A stretch of 64,000 nucleotides of DNA from Loigolactobacillus coryniformis subsp. coryniformis KCTC 3167 = DSM 20001 (GCF_002706425.1 NZ_CP017713.1:2108001-2172000), one strand, 5' to 3'; positions 35,076-43,470 are shown, counted from the stretch's first letter. Translations and numbers: made by a program. Notes: a model not told the origin generated them from the sequence alone.

Positions 35076-35480
35076 CTACTGAATCGTGATCAAGGCGTCG
35101 CCAGCATTGACATTTTCGCCCACCGCCACATTAATGGCGCTTACTTTCCCTGCATGATTGGCTACCACTTCGTTTTCCATTTTCATGGCTTCCAAAATGA
35201 TCAGCGGCTGATTTTCTTTAACGTCATCGCCAACCTTGACCAAGAGCTTTAAGATCGAGCCGGGCATTGGTGCGGGTAAGGTGGTGCCAGCAGTCGTGGA
35301 TGTTGTTGCCGCAGCTGGCGCAGTGGGTTGTGGCGTTGGTGCTGTAGCTTGTGGGGCTGGGGCTACTGGCGCGGGCTGCGGTGTGGGTGCCACTGCCGTT
35401 GGCGCCGGTGTGCCACCAATTTCTTCCATTTCAACTAAGTACTCCGTACCATCGATGGTGATTTTAAATTTACGTAACAT
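35076..35480 (-). CDS. oadD: Biotin carrier subunit (OadD)
   Basis: A 134-residue protein. A short N-terminal region is followed by an Ala/Pro-rich flexible linker (about 26-62) and a biotinyl domain with the biotinylation motif LEAMKMENEV, Lys near residue 98. This arm carries carboxyl groups from OadA to OadB. The separate carrier matches the arrangement of the Enterococcus faecalis enzyme. ATG lies 10 bp after the oadH stop. Confidence 0.9.
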   Translation of the reverse strand: MLRKFKITIDGTEYLVEMEEIGGTPAPTAVAPTPQPAPVAPAPQATAPTPQPTAPAAATTSTTAGTTLPAPMPGSILKLLVKVGDDVKENQPLIILEAMKMENEVVANHAGKVSAINVAVGENVNAGDALITIQ

Positions 35481-35489
35481 AATATTCTC

Positions 35490-35825
35490 CTAATCTATTT
35501 TGCGTTTGATTGACTGCACAATGAATTGCTTTTCTGGTGCATCCCCAGCCGCGATACTGGTCGCAATTAAAGCGACACATTTAAATTCTGGGTTCAACTG
35601 TTGAGTCCGGGTAACGGTAAACTGGCTAGTTTTATTTTCACCAGCGGCAATCGCGGTAGCAATGATAGCGACTATTTTGTTTTTAGCTGGTTCACTGATG
35701 GGGATAAATTTAGTGATAGGCACCCAACTGACTGGCGGCACTGATTGTGCTACTTTTTTATCGGCGCGGGGAGCCACAGCAACAGTTCCTGATTCCTTTC
35801 CAAATAATTTTTTAAAAAACCCCAT
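35490..35825 (-). CDS. oadH: OadH-like subunit of oxaloacetate decarboxylase
   Basis: A 111-residue soluble protein with a basic N-terminus (MGFFKKLFGKE) and two repeats, IVAIIATAIAAGENKTSQFTV and CVALIATSIAAGDAPEKQF, ending in VQSIKRKID. The repeats resemble the C-terminal tails of OAD gamma and methylmalonyl-CoA decarboxylase small subunits. Enterococcus faecalis has an OadH in its OAD operon. Together with the 40-residue membrane peptide it may replace a full gamma subunit. It is the first clear gene of the operon, with CCGGAGGTG upstream. Confidence 0.75.
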   Translation of the reverse strand: MGFFKKLFGKESGTVAVAPRADKKVAQSVPPVSWVPITKFIPISEPAKNKIVAIIATAIAAGENKTSQFTVTRTQQLNPEFKCVALIATSIAAGDAPEKQFIVQSIKRKID

Positions 35826-35869
35826 ATCATCACCTCCGGGTAAGAATGATAACTAAATTATCCTAGTAG

Positions 35870-36019
35870 TTACGATTGTATAGTCGCACCTGAATTGATT
35901 TTTACAGTCATATTTATTTTCAAATACATCACAATTAGTATTAAAATGCTACTCAAACTCATTTCTAATACAAATAGCAACATTTTTCTATGACTTTCTG
36001 TGCTTTTGTTATCCGGCAT
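35870..36019 (-). CDS. Uncertain 49-residue membrane peptide upstream of oadH
   Basis: An open frame from ATG 36019 encodes MPDNKSTESHRK, a hydrophobic helix (LLFVLEMSLSSILILIVMYL) and a short tail. It has no good ribosome site of its own. The same frame extends upstream to ATG 36067, which follows a perfect AAAGGAG, but its second codon is TGA. It may be a small gene inactivated at codon 2, a gene started at a rare codon, or chance. The rest of 35826-36273 is the AT-rich operon leader. Confidence 0.3.
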   Translation of the reverse strand: MPDNKSTESHRKMLLFVLEMSLSSILILIVMYLKINMTVKINSGATIQS

Positions 36020-36109
36020 CGGTGCAAAATGATTAAATACAAAGGTATCATGTGTACTAATTCACATTTTTACTCCTTTTATTTCATAGAAGAAGTAAAT
36101 CGTTGGTCT

Positions 36110-36129
36110 CTGTAAAATCTATTTTACAG
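36110..36129 (-). promoter_or_regulatory. Palindrome in the oad operon control region
   Basis: CTGTAAAATCTATTTTACAG has perfect 9-bp arms. Its right half plus flank, TTTTACAGTCATA, recurs at 35900-35912. Such paired sites suit a GntR- or MarR-type regulator controlling oadH-oadA, similar in concept to CitO sites of citrate operons. Confidence 0.45.
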
Positions 36130-36273
36130 TCATAATTTCACCAGCAGTCACTTTTATTCTGTCACTATTCTTAGCTATAATTTTTCAACTGTATGCGTTT
36201 TTAATATCGCTGATTATGCTACATTTTCCGTATTCTAAAATAGTATTATAATTAGCATCACTATTTTGATTAT

Positions 36274-37527
36274 TCAAGACCGCTTAACAATTTTAGGTTT
36301 GGCTGCTAATTTTAGATTAAGTTCCCCTTCAGATTTAGCAACCAATACCGATGTCGAAATATCCGCTGTCACATTAGGAATAATTCTACCCATATTCAAA
36401 ATACGGTCAACACCGGCCAATAATCCAACTGCTTCTATTGGTAGACCAGCTGTTTGTAATACAACCGAAACTGCAATCAAGCCTGAGCCAGGAACACCGG
36501 CCAATCCAAGTGAAGTAATAGCGGCCATAAGCATGATACGTAAAAGCTCAATAGTTGAAAAATGAACACCGTATACTTGTGCTGCAAAAACAACTGCTAC
36601 ACCTTCATAAATTGCAATACCATCCATACTCATGTTAGAACCAATTGTAATAATAAAATTACCAATTCGATCCGATACACCAAGTTTTTTAACTGATTGT
36701 AATGCAAGTGGAATTGTTGCGACACTTGAAGTAGTAGAAAAGGCAAAAGCCAAGGTCTCTCTTGATGACTTAAAAAACTTCTTGATTGGTACCCTACAAA
36801 TTAATCCACAAACAATAATACTGTGAATCACGATAGTTTGAATACCAGATGCCGTATAAACTGCACCAATAGTTTTTAAATACGGCCAAATAATTGCAAT
36901 GCCACTTTTCCCAATGACACTAGCCATTAAACCGAAAACACCAATTGGCGTAAAGCCTAATACAATATTAACGAATTTTTTCATTGTATCCGCTAGTGAT
37001 TTGCATAATGTTAACATTGGTTTTCCTTTTTCCCCAATAGCTAATAAGGCAAAGCCAAAAATAACAGCAAAGAAAATAACTTGCACCAAATTAGTACTTG
37101 TTAACGATTTAAATATATTACTGGGAATAAAGTTTAAAATCGTGTCACTTATAGATAATTTAACCGGTTTTTGAATTGCAGCATTTGCTGTTTGAATATT
37201 TGCACCTTGCCCAACATTAAATAACCGACCCATTCCCAGTCCCAGACCGGTTGCAATCAATGTAAAAACAACATACGTTCCAACCGTTTTTAATGCAATC
37301 TTACCGAATTGTTGCATATCATCAATATCCGCAATAGCAACGACCATTAAAGAAAATACTAATGGAGCTACAACTACCTGTAACAGACGAATTAGAATAT
37401 CCCCCAAAACGGCAAATATTGTTGCCTGTTTTCCTAATAAAATTCCAGCAATAATTCCAAGTGCAAAACCTATCATAATCTTGGTAAATAAACTCATATT
37501 TCTAATCTTATTAATTATTTTTAGCAT
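36274..37527 (-). CDS. Dicarboxylate/amino acid:cation symporter (DAACS)
   Basis: A 417-residue GltP/DctA-family transporter with eight helices and two re-entrant loops: serine-rich FSTTSSVATIPLALQ and the SNMSMDGIAIYEG substrate/sodium motif. Family members import glutamate, aspartate, or C4-dicarboxylates such as malate and succinate. Located between tarD and the oxaloacetate decarboxylase operon on the same strand, it is a reasonable candidate for tartrate or dicarboxylate uptake. GGGGATG precedes the ATG; GTATAC at 37530-37535 overlaps this leader. Confidence 0.88.
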   Translation of the reverse strand: MLKIINKIRNMSLFTKIMIGFALGIIAGILLGKQATIFAVLGDILIRLLQVVVAPLVFSLMVVAIADIDDMQQFGKIALKTVGTYVVFTLIATGLGLGMGRLFNVGQGANIQTANAAIQKPVKLSISDTILNFIPSNIFKSLTSTNLVQVIFFAVIFGFALLAIGEKGKPMLTLCKSLADTMKKFVNIVLGFTPIGVFGLMASVIGKSGIAIIWPYLKTIGAVYTASGIQTIVIHSIIVCGLICRVPIKKFFKSSRETLAFAFSTTSSVATIPLALQSVKKLGVSDRIGNFIITIGSNMSMDGIAIYEGVAVVFAAQVYGVHFSTIELLRIMLMAAITSLGLAGVPGSGLIAVSVVLQTAGLPIEAVGLLAGVDRILNMGRIIPNVTADISTSVLVAKSEGELNLKLAAKPKIVKRS

Positions 37528-37646
37528 CAGTATACATCCCCTCGTATTACGATGAATTGCATAGACAAGATCAAAATCAGCTTACCATTTGATAAAAACT
37601 CAAGTAGCATTATATATCTACTATAATTAAGCATAATAATTTCATA

Positions 37647-37715
37647 AAAAGCGCCAACAATTCACTCATCCGTCATTAAAGCCTTCGAATGTTTTTTTAG
37701 AATTGTGGCGCTTTT
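37647..37715 (-). terminator. Terminator of the tarD-like gene
   Basis: Arms AAAAGCGCCAACAATTC and GAATTGTGGCGCTTTT (one bulge) are separated by about 36 nt. They lie 130 bp past the tarD stop. The rest of 37528-37844 is AT-rich with no gene. Confidence 0.7.
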
Positions 37716-37844
37716 ATGCCAAAATAAACTTGATTATCAGGACCTTCAAAGAATCCATATATATTTACACTACACTTATATTTTATAGCTCCGTGCCTAT
37801 ATTTCTTACTACTAAATTTTATGTCAAAATATATAGACGCGATT

Positions 37845-39008
37845 CTATTTAGCTACTGAATACAATACTTTCATTAGTTTAGCTTTAGTCTCAAACCCAA
37901 TACCTGGAATATCTGGTAAACCAACATATCCATTTTCGACCGCAATATCATCAGCAAATCCACCAAAAGGTTCAAAGATGCCAGGGTAAGATTCATTCCC
38001 ACCAAGCTTTAGTCCTGCAGCAATATTTAATGACATTTGATGTCCGCCATGTGGAATGCAACGACGTGATGACCAACCATATTCTTTAAGCATTTTTAGT
38101 GTCTTCATATACTCAACTAATCCATAGCTTAAAGCACAATCAAATTGGAGATAATCAGTATCCTTCCTCATTCCCCCATAACGAATCAAATTGCGGACAT
38201 CTTGCATTGAAAATAAATTTTCACCAGTGGCCATTGTTTTCTTATAATGTTTAGATAATTCAGCCTGTAATTCAAAGTCTAATGGATCGCCAGGTTCCTC
38301 ATACCAAAACAAATCATATCTTTCTAAAGCCTCTCCGTATTTAATAGCTGTCTTCAAATCAAGGCGTCCATTAGCATCAACTGCTAAATTTTTACCAGAT
38401 GGAACTACCTCTAGTGCAGCTTCAATACGACGAATATCTTCTTCTAATGAATTACCAATCTTCATCTTAACTACAGAATAGCCCATATCTAAATAGCCCT
38501 TAAGCTCTTCTTGTAACTGCTTATCATCCTTACCCGGCTGGTAATATCCACCGGCAGCGTACACAAATACCTTATCATCTGGCTTACCATCACCATAGCG
38601 TTCCGATAGTAATTGATATAGTGGCTTATCTTCGATCTTTGCTACAGCGTCCCAGATAGCCATGTCAATTGTCCCAACTGCAACGGAACGTTCCCCATGT
38701 CCACCAGGTTTTTCGCCAGTCATCATAATTTTCCACAATTTAAACGGATCAAGGTTTGTCCCATCTTCATTTAAATAATCAATCGGTTTAGCATCCATAA
38801 TACGTGGAATCATACGTTTATTGATAATACCACTTGGTGCATATCGACCATTGGAATTAAATCCGTATCCAATAACAGCCTTACCATTTTTAACAACATC
38901 AGTTACTACGGCAACAACAGATACGTCCATCTTAGAAAAATCTATATAAGCATTTTGAATACTAGAGCTGATAGGTACTGGCTTCTCTTTAATTTCCAGA
39001 ATTTTCAT
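37845..39008 (-). CDS. tarD: D-tartrate dehydratase-like enolase-superfamily enzyme
   Basis: A 387-residue mandelate racemase-subgroup protein that resembles D-tartrate dehydratase along its length. Key residues visible: general base Lys183 in VVKMKIG, metal ligands Asp211 (AVDANGR), Glu237 (WYEE) and Glu263 (TGEN), and His320 in IPHGGHQ. These fit the Lys184/Asp213/Glu239/Glu265/His322 set of the Bradyrhizobium enzyme with a constant small offset. The reaction is D-tartrate to oxaloacetate plus water. The neighbouring symporter and oxaloacetate decarboxylase complete a pathway. Other sugar-acid dehydratase activity cannot be excluded. Confidence 0.82.
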   Translation of the reverse strand: MKILEIKEKPVPISSSIQNAYIDFSKMDVSVVAVVTDVVKNGKAVIGYGFNSNGRYAPSGIINKRMIPRIMDAKPIDYLNEDGTNLDPFKLWKIMMTGEKPGGHGERSVAVGTIDMAIWDAVAKIEDKPLYQLLSERYGDGKPDDKVFVYAAGGYYQPGKDDKQLQEELKGYLDMGYSVVKMKIGNSLEEDIRRIEAALEVVPSGKNLAVDANGRLDLKTAIKYGEALERYDLFWYEEPGDPLDFELQAELSKHYKKTMATGENLFSMQDVRNLIRYGGMRKDTDYLQFDCALSYGLVEYMKTLKMLKEYGWSSRRCIPHGGHQMSLNIAAGLKLGGNESYPGIFEPFGGFADDIAVENGYVGLPDIPGIGFETKAKLMKVLYSVAK

Positions 39009-39037
39009 AAATATGATACCTCCACTTTAATTTGATA

Positions 39038-39052
39038 TGTAAGCGCTTAACA
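39038..39052 (-). promoter_or_regulatory. cre-like palindrome upstream of tarD
   Basis: TGTAAGCGCTTAACA is near-palindromic and close to the cre consensus, with one extra base before the terminal CA. It overlaps the probable tarD leader or promoter, suggesting catabolite control. Confidence 0.5.
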
Positions 39053-39070
39053 CAGTTATTATTATATTTA

Positions 39071-39143
39071 ATGTATACGTAAAAGTCAATTAAAACTTCT
39101 AAATTTTACAAAAAGCCACCATAACGTCATTTTATGTATACAT
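39071..39143 (-). promoter_or_regulatory. Paired TGTATAC operators for the GntR regulator
   Basis: ATGTATACGT (39071-39080) and the perfect palindrome ATGTATACAT (39134-39143) are 63 bp apart, six helical turns. FCD-type GntR regulators often bind TNGTATACNA-like palindromes. A third GTATAC lies in the leader of the symporter gene (37530-37535). Confidence 0.55.
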
Positions 39144-39182
39144 TGTTTAGGATGATTCAATCATGACAAAATATCCATAAAC

Positions 39183-39229
39183 AAAGAGTGGCATGACCCT
39201 GTAGAATACAAGAATCATGCCACTCTTTA
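39183..39229 (-). terminator. Terminator of the gntR gene
   Basis: A perfect 14-bp stem (39183-39196 with 39215-39228) lies about 60 bp past the gntR stop. The T tract on the minus strand is short, so efficiency is uncertain. Confidence 0.75.
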
Positions 39230-39286
39230 CCTAATTCAAAACAAGCCTTGTGCAAATTTTTATTATACTTCAAACTTTATTAAAAG

Positions 39287-39994
39287 CTAGGACTTTTTCT
39301 TTATAATATCCGCTATTTCCAAACTGCCCCGATGCCTATGTCCTTGCATAAGCTCACGAGCTGCTATCTTATTTTTAGCACGTATAGCAGCAACAATTGC
39401 TCGATGTTCTTGAATAGATTGAATTGGCAATTTACGTGCATTAATCGTGTAAAGGCGAGCTCGGTACAACTGATCAGAATAGTTTGCCATTGCTTTTATT
39501 AATCGATTGTTACGCGATTGATCAACAATTAAATTATGGAACTCCTGATCAACAGCTACGTAGGTTTTCAGATTTTTATTATACATCGCTTCTTCTTGTT
39601 TATCGATTAACCTATCTAACCTATCTAACTCTTCATTACTAATGATATTAGTTGCAAGTTCTACAGCTAGCCCATCAAGTACCTCTGTAATTTCAGATAT
39701 TTCAATAATAATCCTTCTCAGGATTGGTTCAACCTTAAAACCCTTTCTGGGAATAACTTTGAGCCAGCCCTCCATTTCTAGGCGTATTAATGCTTCATGT
39801 ACTGGTGTTCGACTCATTTCTAATAAATCTGTTATTTCGCGTTCTAAAAATGACTTTCCCGGTTCTAGATAAAGATTACGAATGGCTTTTAAGATGACAA
39901 GATATGCCTGCTGTGTTAAAGAATTACTTGCTACTTCATTTTTATACCCTAATAACACTAGTCTCAAATACTCTCCATGGCCATCTTCCATCAT
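39287..39994 (-). CDS. GntR-family regulator, FCD subfamily
   Basis: A 235-residue regulator. The N-terminal winged helix (about 20-90) contains FLEREITDLLEMSRTPVHEAL, and the C-terminal all-helical FCD domain (about 95-230) has the metal-binding His pattern (VDQEFHNLI, QEHRAIVAAI, MQGHRHRG). FCD regulators sense organic acids or sugar acids. Position upstream of tarD and paired TGTATAC sites make it the likely regulator of the tartrate genes. GAGGAGGAG precedes the start. The IS copy at 40202-41685 is about 200 bp upstream and reads toward it. Confidence 0.88.
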   Translation of the reverse strand: MMEDGHGEYLRLVLLGYKNEVASNSLTQQAYLVILKAIRNLYLEPGKSFLEREITDLLEMSRTPVHEALIRLEMEGWLKVIPRKGFKVEPILRRIIIEISEITEVLDGLAVELATNIISNEELDRLDRLIDKQEEAMYNKNLKTYVAVDQEFHNLIVDQSRNNRLIKAMANYSDQLYRARLYTINARKLPIQSIQEHRAIVAAIRAKNKIAARELMQGHRHRGSLEIADIIKKKS

Positions 39995-40201
39995 CTCTCC
40001 TCCTCGTTGATACTATTGTAGCTAATCATACACTAAATTATTAATTTTCCTAGCCCTATAATTAATTATGACTAAAGTAATTAAAAAATGATTCTACCAT
40101 TACCGCAGTATTTATTTTAAGTTTAGTAGCTACCTTATCAATAGATTTATTTTATCACGTATATCGTACAAATAGGATTTTATCAGGCTTTAATATTTCT
40201 A

Positions 40202-41685
40202 CAGCACTTTACAGCTTTTCACTGACCCCCGACCAACAAGAAGCCAACCACTGAATCACCACTTTGGCCGGTGTTGTTTTTAACCGCCTTTGCACTTGCC
40301 GCGCTAAACTAGCCAAAAACAGCGCCGCTTGAATTTGCCGACTTAACCAGAGTTTGCGTTCACGCAAACTTTTGGTTACCAAAAAAGCTAAACTAGGTTG
40401 GGTCAATGGCAATACGATCATCAAGGTATACGCCGTATTCAATAAATGATGATCGGCTTCAATCTTGGCTACTGAACGCACGGCGTAATCACCGAAGTGC
40501 CAGAATGTTTTCATTTCATAAAAATAGGTCTCGATCGCCCAACGTTTTTGATAGTAGGCCAACGCTCGTAGCGCTGGCGCAGGGGCGCTGGTCTCCGGCG
40601 TCCGATAGGTGAGCTGGGTCGGATCAACGGCTAGGGTTTCGGTTGTGATCGCCGCTAATTCTTCGGGCGCGCTCGTCGCCATGAACAGACGACAAGTCGT
40701 CTTGCGTTGTACGCGGATCATGTAAACTGGCTGGGGCATCAAGCGTGTCAGACACCGCACTATACCGATCTGATCTCCGGCCGAACAAAGATTTAATGCA
40801 ATATTTCCCAAATGGATCTGGTCACCATATTTCCGCGGCCGACCGCGCTTACCGGTGCGTTTGGGTAAGCCAAACATGGCGGTATCTTTACGCACATTGG
40901 CGATCATAGCTAGATTAGGTTGCGTCATGACCAGTTGGTTGATCTCAGCTTTGGGATACCAACTGTCACACAGTAGGAACACTTGTTGGTCGCTGGCGAT
41001 CGATTTCAAAGTCGTCTTGATCATTTGCGCCGCTTGCTGGTATTTGGTCGCCTGTTCCGCCTGATAAAGGTGCGTGGCTAACGGCAAGAACGTATAAACT
41101 GGCTGGTCATCTTGGTCCCGCTGTGTTGGGATCATCAGACCTAAAGTAACGAAATCATGGGCATTGACGAGCCGCTTACCCGTATGTGCGGCGTGATCGA
41201 ATAGATATTTGACGCCGGTAAATTTGTGGCCGAACTTGGGTTGGACCGTGTCATCCAGAACCAATAATAAGGGCAAGTCCTGACAAGTAGTGGGAATCAA
41301 GGTCAGTAAATACGTCAAGTTGCGCACTTCTAACTGTGGCAAGTGGTCACCGATCACTGCCAAAGCCCGATAAAACGTGTTCAAAGAATGCTTCGTCACC
41401 CGGCCCAGAAATTGTTCAAATAAGTGGCGGATCGAGTGGCGGTCACCAATCACTAACAACGCTAGACACAACCAAAAATAGTTAAGGCCCATTGGCTTAG
41501 ACAAGCCAGCCGCTTTTAAATCAAAAAAATAGGCGTGGAGGGTGGTTAAAAGTGATGATTTTTGATAAAATGAGTTCAACACGAATCCTTCTTTCTGAGT
41601 GGTTTTTAGACGAACTCATTTTAGCAAAGAATAGGCATTCGTGCCTTTTTATATCCAAATTTTTTTAAAAAGCTGTAAAGTGCTG
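40202..41685 (-). mobile_element. IS4-type insertion sequence, 1484 bp, copy 2
   Basis: The same 18-bp inverted repeats as copy 1 flank the element, which has its own 8-bp target duplication TATTTCTA at 40194-40201 and 41686-41693. Length equals copy 1 exactly, in opposite orientation. It sits in the upstream region of the GntR gene, and its transposase transcript points toward gntR. Confidence 0.95.
40209..41582 (-). CDS. IS4-type transposase (copy 2)
   Basis: A 457-residue transposase, identical in protein sequence to that at 8729-10102, with the same DDE and YREK-type motifs and GTG start. The stop is 7 bp inside the IS end. Both copies look functional. Confidence 0.92.
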   Translation of the reverse strand: MLNSFYQKSSLLTTLHAYFFDLKAAGLSKPMGLNYFWLCLALLVIGDRHSIRHLFEQFLGRVTKHSLNTFYRALAVIGDHLPQLEVRNLTYLLTLIPTTCQDLPLLLVLDDTVQPKFGHKFTGVKYLFDHAAHTGKRLVNAHDFVTLGLMIPTQRDQDDQPVYTFLPLATHLYQAEQATKYQQAAQMIKTTLKSIASDQQVFLLCDSWYPKAEINQLVMTQPNLAMIANVRKDTAMFGLPKRTGKRGRPRKYGDQIHLGNIALNLCSAGDQIGIVRCLTRLMPQPVYMIRVQRKTTCRLFMATSAPEELAAITTETLAVDPTQLTYRTPETSAPAPALRALAYYQKRWAIETYFYEMKTFWHFGDYAVRSVAKIEADHHLLNTAYTLMIVLPLTQPSLAFLVTKSLRERKLWLSRQIQAALFLASLARQVQRRLKTTPAKVVIQWLASCWSGVSEKL

Positions 41686-41730
41686 TATTTCTAGAGAACC
41701 CCAATTAATTAAGAGCCGGATTTACAATGT

Positions 41731-42015
41731 AAGTGCAACACCTAAATAACTAGACCAAAAAGGCCATGAAGCCTTAAACTTATAAGTGACAAAACCAATA
41801 AGTTAGGACGGACTTCATGACCCAATCTAAAGATATAAAGGTCAATCAATTACCCATTTCAGTGATGACCATATTAAGCAAGCGACCACGGCACTTAACC
41901 AACGGCCACGTAAACTATTTGGTTATAAATCAGCCAATGAATTCATGGCTGAACAGCTACTCGCATGACCACCACCTAGACCACTTATAAGTGAAGTTTA
42001 GCAAGTGTTGCACTT
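41731..42015 (+). mobile_element. IS30-family internal-deletion derivative (mini-element)
   Basis: Inverted ends AAGTGCAACAC (41731-41741) and GTGTTGCACTT (42005-42015) enclose only 285 bp. Inside, an ATG at 41818 gives a short N-terminal frame, and in another frame the C-terminus of an IS30 transposase is readable (NQRPRKLFGYKSANEFMAEQ, then stop). Most of the transposase gene is deleted, so it could move only with help from a full-length relative. Confidence 0.75.
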
Positions 42016-42215
42016 GATTTGACAATTCGGGGGAAAAATAATCCCCAAAGTTATGATTCTTACTGATTGTAATCGATTCTAATCTTTGCTAAAATTACAG
42101 GCGAAAAGAAAAGGTTAATATTATTAATTTGCTCATTCAATATAATTATTATTGGACACGACCCAGACTTGAGAGAGACAAGTGTGGGTCGTTTTATTTT
42201 TTGGAGGAAAAGCTT

Positions 42216-42884
42216 ATGCTATGTTTCTGGGGACAACCAAGATTTTCACGAAAACCTTTTTCTGCATTTGGCTATGAACTGTTTTTGCGTGAAGGCGAAC
42301 CAGGTAAATGGCGCGTGCCAAATGATTTTAGCCAGTTTTCTGCACAGCAAATTATCGACTTGTTAGTTAAAACGGTGCCACAACTGGCACCGAAGATACC
42401 AAATATTTCGATCAATGCAGATGTCGATCAATTTATTGACCCGGCGTTTTATCAACCATTTTCCCAGGTCAAACAACTGCTGCCGATGATCAATTTAGCT
42501 ATTGAATTGACTGAGCATCCATCTGCTCAGCGGATCACAGCAACTAAGTTAGTGACCGCTGCGGCAAGTTTCAACCAGTTTGGTATGCGCGTTATTCTTG
42601 ATGATGTCGGTTCAGGTAATAACCAGTTAGCGCGTGTACAGTTATTAAATCCTTATGTCCATGAATATAAATTTGCGATTCAAAACTTTCGTCCAGCCTC
42701 TACATTGGAAGATATTTTACCGCAATTGGCTTATTGGCATAGTCTGGCCCAGAAAAACCATAAAGCACTGACAATTGAAGGCGTAGAATCAGTAACCGAT
42801 ATTGCGCTTTTATCGCGTTATAAAATTGATATGTTACAAGGCTATTTTCTTGGCCGCCCCGAATATCTACCTACACAGCATTAA
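42216..42884 (+). CDS. EAL-domain protein (c-di-GMP phosphodiesterase fold)
   Basis: A 222-residue stand-alone EAL domain. Landmark residues are present in altered contexts: YELFLR (Glu21 in place of EAL), SINADVDQF (Asn), IELTEH (Glu), ILDDVGSG (tandem Asp, normally DDFGTG), EYKFAI (Lys), IEGVES (Glu) and LQGYFLGRP. All main metal-binding positions seem filled, so hydrolysis of cyclic di-GMP is possible, but many lactobacilli lack the nucleotide and such proteins may have another role. ATG 42216 follows GGAGGAAAAGC. Confidence 0.8.
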   Translation: MLCFWGQPRFSRKPFSAFGYELFLREGEPGKWRVPNDFSQFSAQQIIDLLVKTVPQLAPKIPNISINADVDQFIDPAFYQPFSQVKQLLPMINLAIELTEHPSAQRITATKLVTAAASFNQFGMRVILDDVGSGNNQLARVQLLNPYVHEYKFAIQNFRPASTLEDILPQLAYWHSLAQKNHKALTIEGVESVTDIALLSRYKIDMLQGYFLGRPEYLPTQH

Positions 42885-42899
42885 GTTAATCATGAAGCA

Positions 42900-42940
42900 A
42901 AAAACCACTGAAAAATAATTGCATTTTTCAGTGGTTTTAA
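42900..42940. terminator. Bidirectional terminator between the EAL gene and smpB
   Basis: A perfect 15-bp stem (AAAACCACTGAAAAA/TTTTTCAGTGGTTTT) with a short loop lies between convergent genes. Confidence 0.92.
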
Positions 42941-42941
42941 T

Positions 42942-43412
42942 TTAGCCATGATTTTTCATGACCCGCTGTAACTCACGGTCTTGATCACGTCGCTTTAACG
43001 TTTCTCGTTTATCGTAAGTGTGCTTCCCTTTAGCCACGCCAAGTAATAACTTAGCGAAACCATGCTTAAGATAAACACGTAATGGTACTAAGGTTATCCC
43101 TGAGCCTTGAGTAGCCCCTAACAATTTACCGATCTCTTTTTTACGCAATAATAACTTTCGATTACGTAACGGATCAACGTTAAACTGATTGCCCTGTTCA
43201 TAAGGACTGATGTGGACATTTTCCAGCCAAACTTCGCCATTACGGACTCGGGCGAAACCGTCTTTCAAATTGATCCGCCCATTACGGACTGATTTTATTT
43301 CAGTACCGGTTAAAACGATCCCGGCTTCATACGTTTCTAATATGGTGTAATCGTGACGCGCTTTTTTATTCTGCGCTAAAACATTATCTGCTGACTTTGC
43401 TTTTTTTGCCAC
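42942..43412 (-). CDS. smpB: SsrA-binding protein SmpB
   Basis: A 156-residue tmRNA-binding protein for rescue of stalled ribosomes. Typical regions are [32 protein letters not shown] and a basic C-terminal tail ([19 protein letters not shown]). GTG 43412 (VAKKAKS) is the probable start, with GAGGTG upstream. The tmRNA gene itself was not seen in this window. It is downstream of rnr in the conserved secG-rnr-smpB order. Confidence 0.95.
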   Translation of the reverse strand: MAKKAKSADNVLAQNKKARHDYTILETYEAGIVLTGTEIKSVRNGRINLKDGFARVRNGEVWLENVHISPYEQGNQFNVDPLRNRKLLLRKKEIGKLLGATQGSGITLVPLRVYLKHGFAKLLLGVAKGKHTYDKRETLKRRDQDRELQRVMKNHG

Positions 43413-43470
43413 TCCAATCACCTCTACTTCACGAATATAGGTTGTTGACTAGCTTGATACATTTCACACC

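Noticed and set aside
35236-35493. Open frame opposite oadD rich in Gly, Val and Ala
   Set aside because: It is the antisense shadow of the Ala/Pro-rich linker of the biotin carrier and has no ribosome site.
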